Source of the DNA: Delphinapterus leucas | Taxonomy: Eukaryota; Chordata; Mammalia; Artiodactyla; Monodontidae | Reading direction: 5' to 3' | Assembly (NCBI RefSeq): GCF_002288925.2 | Contig: NW_022098066.1 | Span: forward strand, 82,658,721-82,722,720 | DNA: 64,000 nucleotides | Shown here: piece after piece, positions 1-10,700 of the stretch | Numbering within the stretch: the stretch's first letter is position 1 | Layout of the letters: every line of letters begins with the position of its first letter | Position numbers and translations under genes: made by a program | Notes under the pieces: model-generated | What the model saw: only the letters and a program-made list of their open reading frames with translations | Told to the model about the DNA's origin: nothing | Database searches by the model: none

Positions 1-2803
1 CTCCGTGTCTTACTCTTCCACCATCTTAACCAAATATCTGAGTAATTTAATTTTTGTAGTGTTTTATCTGATTTTTGTATCAGGGTGATAGTGCCTTCGT
101 AGAATGAATTTGGGAGTGTTCCCTCGTCTTCAAGCTTTTGGAATAATTTCAGAAGGATAGTTATAAGTTTTTCTTTGTATGTTTGGAGGAATTCTCAGTA
201 AAGCTGTTCAGTCCTGGACTTCTGTTTGAAGGGAATTTTTTTAAATTACAGATTCCATTTCACTTCTAGTGATTTGTCTCTTCAAATTATGTTTGTTCTT
301 GACTCAGTTTTTGCAGGCTGTGCACTTCTATAATCTTGTCCATTTCTTCTAGGTTGTCCAATTTTTTAGCATATAACTGTTCATAGTATTCTCTTATGAT
401 TTTTTGTTTTTATGTGTTATCAGTTATTATTTCTCCTCTTTCATTTATTATTTTTTATTTGAGTCCTTTCTCTTTTCTTCTTGGTGAGCCTGGCTAGAGA
501 TGTGTTGATTTTGTTTACCTTTTCAAAGAACCAGCTCTTGGTTTTATTCATTTTGTTTTTAATCTCTATTTCCTCTCTGACCTTTATTATTTCCTTCCTT
601 CTGCTGACTTTGGGTTTTATTTGTTCTTCTTGTTCTAATTCTTTTAGGAGTTTAGGTTAGGTTGTTTGAGATTTTTTTATGTTTCTTGAGTGAGGCCTGT
701 ATCATTATGAATTTCCCTCTTAGAACTGCTTTAGTTGCATCCCATAGATTGTTGAAAGGTTTTGTTTTCATTTTCATTTGTTTCAAGATAGTTTTTGATT
801 TCTTCTTTTGATTTCATCTTTCACCCATTGGTTTTCAGTAGTGTGTTGTTTAGTCTCCATGTGTTTATCCTTTTCCCATTTTTCTTTCTGTGATTGATTT
901 CTAGTTTCATAACCTTGTGGTCAGAAAAGTTGCTTGAAATAATTTCTATCCTCTTAAATTTGTCGAGGCTTGTTTTGTGACCTAGTATGTGATGTATCCC
1001 AGGGAACATTCCTCACACAATTGAAAAGAATGTGTATTCTGGAGTTTTTGGATGTAGTGTCCTGTAGGTATCAGTTAACTCCAACTGGTCTATTGTGTCA
1101 TTTAGGACCTCTGTTGCCTGATTGATTTTGTCTGGAAGATCTGTCCATTGATGTCAGTGGAGTGTTAAAAGTTTCTACTGTTATTGTATTCCTGTCAGTT
1201 TCTCCCTTTATGTCTGTTAGTATTTGTTTTATGTATTTAGGTGCTCCTATATTGGGTGCATATATGTTAATGAGTGAAATATCTTCTAGTATTGATCCCA
1301 TTATCATCATATAGTATCCTTCTTTGTCATTTTTTATGGACTTTGTTTTAAAGTTTATTGTGTCTCATATGAGTTTTGCTACCCCCACTTTCTTGTTTCT
1401 ATTTGCATGGAAATATCTTTTTCCATTCCCTTACTTTTAGTCTACGTGTCTTTTACCCTCAAGTGTCTTTCATAGGCAGAATATTGTAGTTCTTTTTTTT
1501 TAAATCCAATCTACCACTCTGTCTTTTCATTGGAGCTTTTAGTCCATTGACAAAGTTATTATTAATAGGTATGTACTCATTACCATTTTAATCCATGTTT
1601 TTCAGTTGTTTTTGTAGTTCTTTGTTCATTTCTTCTTTTGGTTTTTCCTTTGTGGTTTGATTATTTTCTTTTATAGTATGCTTGAGTTCCTTTCTTACTA
1701 ATTTTTGTGAATCTATTGTATATTTTTTATTTGTGGTTACCCTGGTTTTCAAGTATGTTGACCCATAACTATATCTACTTGCTTTAAACTGGAAATCATA
1801 CTAGTTCAAATACATTCTAAAAGATCTACATTTTTATAATCCCCTCCCTGACATTTTGTGACTTTGATGTCCTATTTTACATCTTTGTGCTTATCTTCTT
1901 ACTGTGATTTGTATTTGTAATTAAAAAAAATTTAAATCTCTACTGGCTTATTTAAGTGATCTTCAGTCCTTTTATATATACCTTTCTTATTGTGATTTTC
2001 CTTTTCTATAGATTCTTGCTTCTTTTCTATTTAGAGAAGACCCTTCAGTATTCCTTTTCGAGTAGGTTCAATATTGCTGAATTCTTTTAGTTTTTACTTG
2101 CCTGAGAAACTCTTTATCTCTCCGTCTATACTAAATGATAATTTTGCTGGCTATAGTATCCTAGGTTGAAGGTTTTTCCCTTTCTGGACTTTGAATATAT
2201 TATGCCACTCCTTCTGGCCTGCAAAGTTTCTATAGAGAAATCATCTGACAGCCTTATGGAGGTCCCCTTGTAATTGACTCTTTGTTTTTCTCTTGCTGCA
2301 TTTAGAATCCTCTCTTTAACTTTTGCCATTTTAAGTATGATATGTCTTGATGTGAATCTGTTTGGGTTCATCTTGTTTGGGTTCCTCAGTACTTTCTGTA
2401 TCTGGATTTCTGTTTCCTTCTTAGGTTTGGAAAATTTTAAGCCATAATTTCTTCAAATACATTTTCAATCCCCTTTTCTCTTTCTTCTCCTTCTGGAATC
2501 CCTATTATGTGAAGGTTGGCACATTTCCTATTGTCCCATAGATCTTGTATGTTGCCTTCACTTCTTTTTTTTCATTTGTCTTTCTGTCTCCTCTTCTGAT
2601 TGGTTGATTTCCATTATTCTATCTTCCAGATCACTTATTCATTCTTCTATGTCATTTAGTCTGCTATTCACTGCTTCTAGATTGGATTTTTATCTCGGCA
2701 ATTGAATTGTCTATTTTTGATTGGTTTATCTTTATAGTTTCTAGGTCCTTGTTACAGTGACCTGCATTTCTGTTGATCATTTTTTAAAATTCAGTTAGCA
2801 TTT
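1..2803 (-). mobile_element. Old L1, 3' part (ORF1 C-terminus, ORF2 endonuclease to RT), interrupted
   Basis: This is the inner-to-3' part of a minus-strand L1 that runs off the left edge. Around 2371-2126 the minus strand encodes an ORF1 C-terminal domain (IILKMAKVKERILNAAREKQ, SIETLQARRS). Around 1310-1098 and 1009-821 it encodes pieces of the ORF2 endonuclease (SLINIYAPNIGAPKYIKQ, ILGHKTSLDKFKRIEIISS). Frameshifts and stops are frequent. The other half of the same element lies at 5088-6645, split by a later insertion. Confidence 0.85.
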
Positions 2804-2820
2804 TTATTGCCTCCTTTTTT
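2804..2820. repeat. Target-site duplication, left copy (nested L1)
   Basis: The sequence ttattgcctcctttttt matches 5071-5087 at all but two positions. The pair flanks the nested L1. Confidence 0.8.
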
Positions 2821-3251
2821 ATTGAAGTATAGTTGATTTACAATGTTGTGTTAATTACTGCTGTACAGAAGAGTGATTGTTATACATAGATATACATTCT
2901 TTTTTATATATTTTCCATTATGGTTTATAATAGGATATTGAATATAGTTCTCTGGGCTATACAGTAGGACTTTGTTGTTTATCCATTCTACATGTAAAAG
3001 CTTACATCTCTAACCTCAACTTTCCACTCCATACCTCCACCAACCCCCTCCCCCTTGGCAACCACCAGTTTGTTCTCTATGTCCGTGAGTCTGTTCCATA
3101 GATAGGTTCATTTGTGTCATATTTTAGATTCCACATATAAGTGGTATCATATGGTATTTGTCTTTCTCTTCCTGACTTACTTCACTTAGTATGATCATCT
3201 CTAGTTGCATCCATGTTGCTTCAAATGACATTATTTTGTTCTTTTGTATGG

Positions 3252-3297
<46 letters not shown>

Positions 3298-5070
3298 ATC
3301 ACATCTTCTTTATCCATTCATCTGTCGATGGACATTTACGTTGTTTCCATATCTTGGCTATTGAGAATAGTGCTGCTCTGAAGATAGGGGTGCCTGTATC
3401 TTTTTGAGTTGTAGTTTTGTCCAGATATATGCCCAGGAGTGGAGTTGCTGGATCATATGGTAATCCTATTTTTAGTTTTCTAAGGAACCTCCATACTGTT
3501 CTCCATAGTGGCTGCACCAACTTACATTTCCACCAACAGTGTAAGAGGGTTCCCTTTTCTCCACACCCTCTCCAGCATTTGTTATTGGTAGACTTTTTAA
3601 TGATGGCCATTCTGATTGGTGTGAGGTGGTACCACATTGTAGTTTTGATTTGCATTTCTCTAATAATCAGCAATGTTGAGTATTTTTTCATGTGCTTATT
3701 GGCCATCTGTATGTCTTCTTAGGAGACATGTCTATTAAGGTCTTATGCCCATTTTTTGATTGGGTTATTTGTTTTTTCATTATTGAGTTATAGGAGCTGT
3801 TTGTATATTTTGGAAATTAAGCCCATGTCAGTTGCATTGTTTGCAAATATTTTCTCCCATTCTGTAGGTTGTCCTTTCATTTTGTATATGGTTTCCTTTG
3901 TTGTGCAAAAGCTTGTAAGTTTGATTAGGTCCCATTTGTTTATTTTTGTTTTTAGTTCTATTGGGAGACTGACCTAAGAAAACATTGGTATGATTTATGT
4001 CAGAGAATGTTTTGCCTATGTTCTATTCTAGGCGTGTTATGGTGTTATGTCTTATGTTTAAGTCTTTAAGGCATTTTGAGTTTATTTTTGTGTATAGTAA
4101 GAGGGTGTGTTCTAACTTCATTGATTTACATGCAGCTGTCCAACTTTCCCAGCACCACTTGCTGAAGAGACTGTCTTTTTCCCATTGTATATTCCTGCCT
4201 CCTTTGTCAAAGATTAATTGACCATGGGTGTGTGGGTTTATTTCCAGGCTCTCTATTTTGTTCCATTGATCCATGTGTCTATTTTTGTGCCAATACCATG
4301 CAGTTTTGACTACTGTCAGTTTGTAATATTGTCTGAAGTCTGGGAGGGTTATGCTTCCAGCTTTGTTCTTTTTCCTCAGAGTTGCTTTGGCAATTCTGGG
4401 TCTTTTGTGGTTCCATATAAATGTTAGGATTATTTGTCCTAATTATGTGAAAAATGTCATGGGTAATTTGATAGGGATCGCATTAAATCTGTAGATTGCT
4501 TGGGTAGTATGGCCATTTTAACAATATTAATTTTTCCAATCAGACAGCATGGGATATCTTTCCATTTCTTTGAATCATCTTCAATTTACTTTATTAATGT
4601 TTTATAGTTCTCAGAGTAGAAGTCTTTCACCTCCTTGGTGAGGTTTATTCCTAAGTAGTTTGTTTTTTGGGTTGTGATTTTAAAAGGTATAGTTTTTTAT
4701 GTATTCCCTTTCTGATATTTCATTGTTGGTGTAAAGAAATGCAACCAACTTCTGTATGTTAATCTTGTATCCTGCTAACTTGTTGAATATGTTTATTAGT
4801 TCTAGTAGTTTTTGTGTGGCATCTTTAGGGTTTTCTATATATAGTATCATATCATCTGCATATAATGACAATTTTACATCTTCCCTTCCAATTTGAATAC
4901 CTTTTATTTCTTTTTCTTGTCTGATTGCTGTGGCTAGGGCTTCTAATACTATATTGAATAGGTTAGTGGGCATCCTTGTTTTGTTCCAGGTTTTAGTGGG
5001 AAGGCTTTCAGCTTTTCACCATATTATATTGGCTGTGGGTTTGTCATAAATAACTTTTCTTATCTTGAGT
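2821..5070 (-). mobile_element. 5'-truncated L1 nested in the older L1
   Basis: This insert holds L1 ORF2 from the reverse transcriptase (minus-strand [20 protein letters not shown] at 4973-4680) through the C-terminal Cys region ([14 protein letters not shown] at 3706-3299), and a 3'UTR down to 2821. A near-identical direct repeat brackets it: ttattgcctcctttttt at 2804-2820 and ttattacctcctttttg at 5071-5087. That is the expected mark of target-primed insertion. The frame is broken in many places. Confidence 0.85.
3253..3294. repeat. (TG)21 microsatellite inside L1
   Basis: There are 21 uninterrupted TG units. Other L1 copies in this window have here 'atggctgagtaatattcc', so the repeat replaced or grew within a normally non-repetitive L1 segment near the end of ORF2. 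Confidence 0.95.
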
Positions 5071-5087
5071 TTATTACCTCCTTTTTG
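5071..5087. repeat. Target-site duplication, right copy (nested L1)
   Basis: The sequence ttattacctcctttttg is the partner of 2804-2820. Reading 2803 directly into this point restores continuous L1 ORF1 sequence. Confidence 0.8.
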
Positions 5088-6645
5088 AATTCCAGGTCTA
5101 GTAGACTGGTGAGGTCTGTTTCATTATTTGTTCTTTCAGGAGAATTCTCTTGTTCTTTTAATTGGGAGTAGATCCTCTTCCTTTTCATTTTACTTAAATT
5201 TCTCTGTCTCTATGATTTTAGGAGAAACAGTTATCTACTGTGATCTTGAATGGCTGTGTTTATTTGGGAGTGTCCCTGTGTAGCTTCCATGAGTCTAATA
5301 TTTTTGGTGTGAGGGCTAGTTTCAGGATGAATGCCAGCCAGGCTTTTTCTCAGTGTGTGCTGGCCATTATCCCCTTGACAGCAGGGTGTGGATGGTGGTG
5401 TAGTATCTAGAGCCTGTGCTGGATGTGAGGTGGGGGTCCCTCTCTGCTCCATGTCATGGCCCTGTCAGGGGCAGGGTGTGCTCCCCTGTTGGAGTAGAAG
5501 CCTTGAGGATTGGGTTTGATCAGCCTCTGTTGTCCTTGAGTACATGCCCTGCCCCAAAGGAAGTGAGTGTTGAAGAAAGTGAGGCCTGTATGGTTACAGA
5601 GGGCCTATGTTCCACCTGTGTAGGCATCTACAGCTCCACTCAGAGGCAGCCCAAGATTGTGTCCCTATTGTGTTTATCCCAGATCTAGTGTAAGACTGTG
5701 GCATGGAGTGGGCTGGGCCTGGAGGTTGGGGAGTTGTGGCTGCAGGGACTGAGGTGGCTACGCTGCCACCTGAGATCTGGGCTGCCTCTGTGGCAGACCT
5801 CACCCAGGACCTCTCTGCCCCAGATCTAGTGCTGAGCTGGAAGACAAACCACTGTGTACTCCTGAGCATGCTCACAATGGCCGTTGCAGCCCCAACTGGA
5901 CCACACCCCAGGCCCTCTGGGCTGTTTCTGCCTAGCTAGATCATATCCTCTCCCATGGCCTGTCTGCTCAAGATTCATTGCTTGGCCCTTGCACACGCCT
6001 GTTGTGCCACCGTGGACACACACTAATGTTTGCTGCATTTACACCTGTTGCCCTGAGCCCTTGCTGACTATGGCCTCTGAGGCTACTCCTAGATCACACC
6101 CCAGATATCCTGGTCTGTCTCTGCACGACTAGATCTAGTCTCTGGCAAGATTTTGTGCCAGCTTGTGGTGTGGAGTGAGTGGGGCCAGGGCATTTGCCCC
6201 TTTGGACTGGGAAATACAGCAAGGGGGCTGCTCCCAGTGCAACACTCTCTGCCCTGATCGTCAGCAAGCCAGCATGCACTGCTGGTGAGTAGAGTCTAGT
6301 CTTCTCCAACCCTTCTGTCTTAAGAGGCAAGGGGGCATGGCCACTCCATGCAGGACCCCAGGACTGGGATGCCCATATTGTGACTCGACCTGCTCACTCC
6401 CCAGGGCAAGGGTCTACCCTTGTGGACCTTCTCCTTGCAGATCCCACCAAGGACCCCAGGAGCTGACCCAGGTCTTCTTCTTTTTCCCCTTCCTACCCAA
6501 TTAATTACATGTAGATCTTTCTTGCAGCTTTGGTTTATAGTTCTGCCACTTTTCAAGGAGGAGTGCTCCATATGTAGATGTATTTTTGATATGTCTGTTG
6601 GGGAGAGGAGCTCCATATCCACCTACTCCACCATTTTGATTCTGC
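5088..6645 (-). mobile_element. Old L1, 5' part (5'UTR and start of ORF1)
   Basis: This is the 5' half of the L1 whose 3' half lies at 1-2803. Its outer end reads, on the minus strand, CAAAATGGTGGAGTAGGTGG, matching the usual L1 start (AAGATGGCGGAGTAG type). The region is GC-richer than the coding part, as L1 5'UTRs are. Sequence at 5,100-5,280 recurs almost word for word at 56,690-56,870 in another L1, so both belong to the same subfamily. The many short frames here are not genes. Confidence 0.8.
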
Positions 6646-6729
6646 TTCAGACAGTTAGCTTTTTAATGACAGTCTGTCTTTCCTGTTTTTACACACTCAC
6701 CCTGAGGACTGGTATAGAAATTAGAAACT

Positions 6730-7718
6730 AAGCAGGTGAAGAAAACTTTATTTCTTTATACATATTTTGCTTTAATAGCCACCAAAAAGACTGTTTCATT
6801 TCCTCCCACTGACCCTATCCACCAGTTATATTAGCCTTCAACATATCGCTATAGCAACATATATAAATATATATCATACATTTATACACACATACACACA
6901 TTCTAAAGCACTGTGAAGACACAGACTAGGCTTTAGCAACTGGGGGTTCCTCACATGTCACTTAAAAATGATCACTGATTTGCTTTACACAAGACTTTCA
7001 ATGGGCTTGGTGTGGCCATTAGTCCCTAGTTCCCAGAGAGAAGTTGGGATGACAAAATGGGACAGCATATTTAGAGTAAGGTCAGTACACTTTTTGGAGA
7101 TCATAATAGAGTAGAAATAGGAGGTCTAGGCTAAGCATGAGATGGCATCTGGGAATCACTGCTCTCACCACGTGGATTCAAATAACTCAGGTGCTGCAGT
7201 GTAGACCAATCCCCAGCCTGACTGTGACCCAGCTCGCTGGCCCAGGTTAGGTCTGCCAACACTGTCCTGCAGGGCACCGCTGCTCAGTCCTGTGCTTTTA
7301 GATCTGCTGTGGAGCTCCAGTGTGGGGCTCCATTGCTAGGAAGCAGGTCCTATTTCCCCTGAGTTGACCCTCAGAGGATGAGGTGAGAAATGTGCTGTTG
7401 CTGGTTCCCATACCCCTGGGGCATTCAAAAGCAGTGTCACAAGGTCTTCTACAAACTATGCCTGTTTTGCTTAGTGCTGGGTCCAGTGGACCTTGGCTGG
7501 TTATTCCTCAACTGCAGGAGAGGCCCTCTGCCTTTCGCCCTGCCCCATCAGGCCACATCTCTGACTCCTTTCAGACCTTCCAGCAGGTGTGGAGGAGTGG
7601 GGCCCAGATCCTCCTCAGCAGACAGGGAGCTGCAAAGCAGGGGGGCAGGCCCACCCTTCCTGCAGTTTTAAGGACCTCTGGTGGCTTCGCTTCTTGCTTG
7701 GCTCCTGGAAGGCAAGGG
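6730..7718 (-). other. PDE4DIP: Probable PDE4DIP 3' untranslated region
   Basis: Between the stop codon and the nearest L1 (edge near 6,645) lies about 1 kb of non-repetitive DNA with no long open frame. Two minus-strand poly(A)-type hexamers occur at its far end, so the UTR probably spans this stretch. The exact cleavage site is inferred. A short AT/CA-rich simple stretch lies at 6,850-6,900. Confidence 0.6.
6747..6752 (-). promoter_or_regulatory. Candidate polyadenylation signal AATAAA
   Basis: The minus strand reads AATAAA here, about 970 bases after the PDE4DIP stop codon. A variant ATTAAA lies 24 bases upstream at 6771-6776. The L1 begins about 100 bases further on. I saw no other AATAAA between this point and the stop codon. 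Confidence 0.5.
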
Positions 7719-7760
7719 TCACAGGACTGGAGTGCACGGCAGAGCCCTTAGGGATTTCAC
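7719..7760 (-). CDS. PDE4DIP: PDE4DIP coding exon 12 (terminal coding part and stop)
   Basis: The acceptor is TTGTCTGCAG at 7761. Thirteen codons follow, [13 protein letters not shown], and then TGA. This is the standard C-terminus I know for the long myomegalin forms, with Val in place of the usual Ala before the last Leu. It lies 1.6 kb from the previous exon and is too short to appear as an ORF; it was found by its match and its acceptor. The exon continues as 3'UTR. Confidence 0.94.
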   Translation of the reverse strand: MKSLRALPCTPVL

Positions 7761-10700
7761 CTGCAGACAAAAATAACACAAAGTAAGAGTCCATTATCAG
7801 GCACTGCTGGTGGCTAACTGAGGCTGGAGAGAGATCTGAGTGGTGACAGAAGCCAGGAGCACGGTGAGAGCCTGTCACGAGGATGAGCTGAGGGGACGCG
7901 CTGAGGTCTGGAGGAGCAACTGGGGCCACCAGGTTAGAGGAAAAGCTTCCCACCACCTCCTGTGGTCATATCTCTGCTCAAAGCCACTGCACACCAGGTG
8001 GCCGGACCCTACCACTCCCTCTTCAGGGGCCAGGTCACTCTCCAATTCACTTTGGAGCAAAACGATGGCTTTTGCAATCTCCCAGGTAAGGAAATGCTTA
8101 GTATGAAACAGGCATATATAGAAGCAGCCTGTTGTAGGAAGGAGAGGACATTTTGCAGGGACGTCCTCCTATTAAAGTTTATGTTCTGTTTACTTGATGA
8201 GGAGGGGGAGGGACCAGGTCAGCAGGGACCTCAGAGATCATCTAACTCTAGTGCCCCTCTTACAGATGAGGGTCAGCAGGCTCACAGAGACTGGGGCCAG
8301 CCAAAGCCACACAGCCACTTAGCGACAAGCCTGGGATTAGATCCCAGGCTTGGGGCCTTTCCAGTGGCCTAGGGGAAGTGGGAAGGATACTTCCAAACTG
8401 GGGAAGCCAGGAGGTATGAGAGGCTGTTGGGTTACCTTTGCTGAGGCAGGAATAAGGTTTTACAGAGGCAATCTTGTAAGTGTTCTTCTAAAAAGGCTCA
8501 GGAAAGAGAGGAATCATCAGAGAAAAACAGAAGAAATTAGCAAAACAGACAAACAAAACAGAGTTAAATTATGGCCCAACCCATTTTCATACTGTGGGGT
8601 CAACATTCTCTTAGGTTACAATTTAGGAACATTCCTAGGGATGTGCTTAATTGCTTATGGCAAAGCTTTAAAGTCCAAGGTAAAAGGTTTAGTTTTTGAT
8701 TTTTAGGCCATTTCTAAGACCTCAAGTTTTTCATCAAAGCGGTTGCTAGAGAATGTGTTAGTGTTTTAAATAAAAGTAGAGAAGGTCTGCCATAGAGATA
8801 ATATCTTGCCTTTTGTGTTTCAGTTTTTACTTATTACCAAATGCTCTTTCAGATCAGTAAGACCCAAGGATTTTCTTTTGTGTTGTTGCTTAAAGAAAAA
8901 GAGATGTCAGAATCCAATTGCTGTTTCCAGCCCAATAATGTGTACTGAAATCAACTTATTAGGTTGCATCTTTCCATTATTGTTCCATATAATGGTATAG
9001 GAAACCCCAGAACACATGACTGGCCTCAGGATCCCTTTACTGAAAGCTCCTTCAGAGGCAGACCCCATATGTCCTCTGACCTTGAGAATCAACTGAACTG
9101 CATTTCTCCCCACTCCTGACCTGCATAAAGGAGACAGAATTGGAGTAAGGAGGGAAGATGATGACAAAGTAAGGGCCAACCGAGAGGTCAAGGGAGGTTG
9201 CTGATTGGGGTGGAGGGCTGATGAGGATGGAATCTAGAGGGATGCCCATGAGGACCCGACGTCTGCTCCTGGAAGGTCAGAGCAGGTCGAGGATCACCTG
9301 CGCACTCTGATGACAGGCGGTGATAAGTTTGGGGCGGGCTCTCTGGCTCCGACTGGTGCAGTAGTTTCCTTACCTCCAAATTCGTCCTTGCCTTCTTCAA
9401 AACATCGTGTGTCCTGGTCACTGAAACGAGAAAGCAGCCCCCAAGGCAGAAATTACCAGTGGGCCCACGCTTGCGTTGGATTTGTGTTCTATAGCTTATC
9501 TTTCTGGACACTCAGCTTGGGGTCTCCTGCTGCCCCCCACCCCGTGTCCCCTCCTCTGCCTCCACGATTACTGATGGCACAGGAGGTTTAGAGACGTCAC
9601 ATCAGTCTCCCCCATCCCCTAACCTCTCTGGTCTCTGTCCATTCACAGCACAGGTGGTGGACCTGGAAGGACCCCCATTTCCTGTCCCATTCCCGGGCTG
9701 GGGGCACCCACACTGGCTGAAGATAAACTGTTCCATGCTCTCCTTCTGCTGGTTGGCGGTCTTCAGATGCTCAGCTGTGCTCTGAAGGAGACTCTCCTGT
9801 TTGGATAGTTTGGTTCTCAGTTCCAGAAGCTCCCTTTTCATGGACTCTCCCTGGGAAGAAAAACAGGCTCTCTGTCAACGGTCAGAAGGCCTAAAGCACC
9901 CTGTGTTTGGTGGCTCTTTACAACTCCAAATAGGATTCTACAATCTTCTCAAGTATTTTTGGAGCAGATTTCCCTCATTAAAGCCTCTCAATCCCTCCAG
10001 CAGGTGGTGGTGGCTCAGGATGGGCCATGAGGTGGGAACACTGAGGACCTGGAAGCCCCCATGCAGATTAGCACAGGCTACACTCCTGTTGCTGCAGAGA
10101 ACCTGACTCCAGGCCACACTGAAGCTCCCAGCTGTGAACAAGAGCTCAGATTTCATGCTGACATAGTTATATCACTTGGGCATCACAAGTAAGACTTGGT
10201 CGTTGGGAATATTACGCCTGGATATCACGCCTGGGGAGACGGGGCTGGCCTGAGACAGTAAGTTTGTAAATATATCTGCCAACCACAAGATGGCAAAATG
10301 CTCCCTCCTTGGAATTAACATAATTGGGGCCCCTAAAGTGTCAGTGATCTTAGTCTGGAGTTGGAACCCCTGGGTGGGATCCTGAAACCTGCCTATCCAA
10401 GGTCACCAACCAGAAAGCAGTCTGAGATCTGAGAGCACCACGGGGAGGCTGAGTGTCCCCAGGCCTGACCCTGTGACGCAGATGTAAGTGATTTTCTGGG
10501 ATTCCAGGGGGTGGCTACAAGAGGCTGGGTGACTCCTGGTGACATTCTGTGATCCTGCCTGACTATGTGGACCTGGAGGTGGGGGTGGGCTAGGAAGGGA
10601 AAGGAGATGATGTTTTAACATGATCCTGAACTTCAGCACAGCCAAACTTCAGAAAGTTAAAGAAACGGAACATTTAGGGGTTACCAGGGCTCTCGTGTCT

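Noticed and set aside
9188..9511. Open frame of 107 codons as a separate gene
   Set aside because: It contains PDE4DIP exon 11 and flanking intron. I kept it only as a possible alternative C-terminus.
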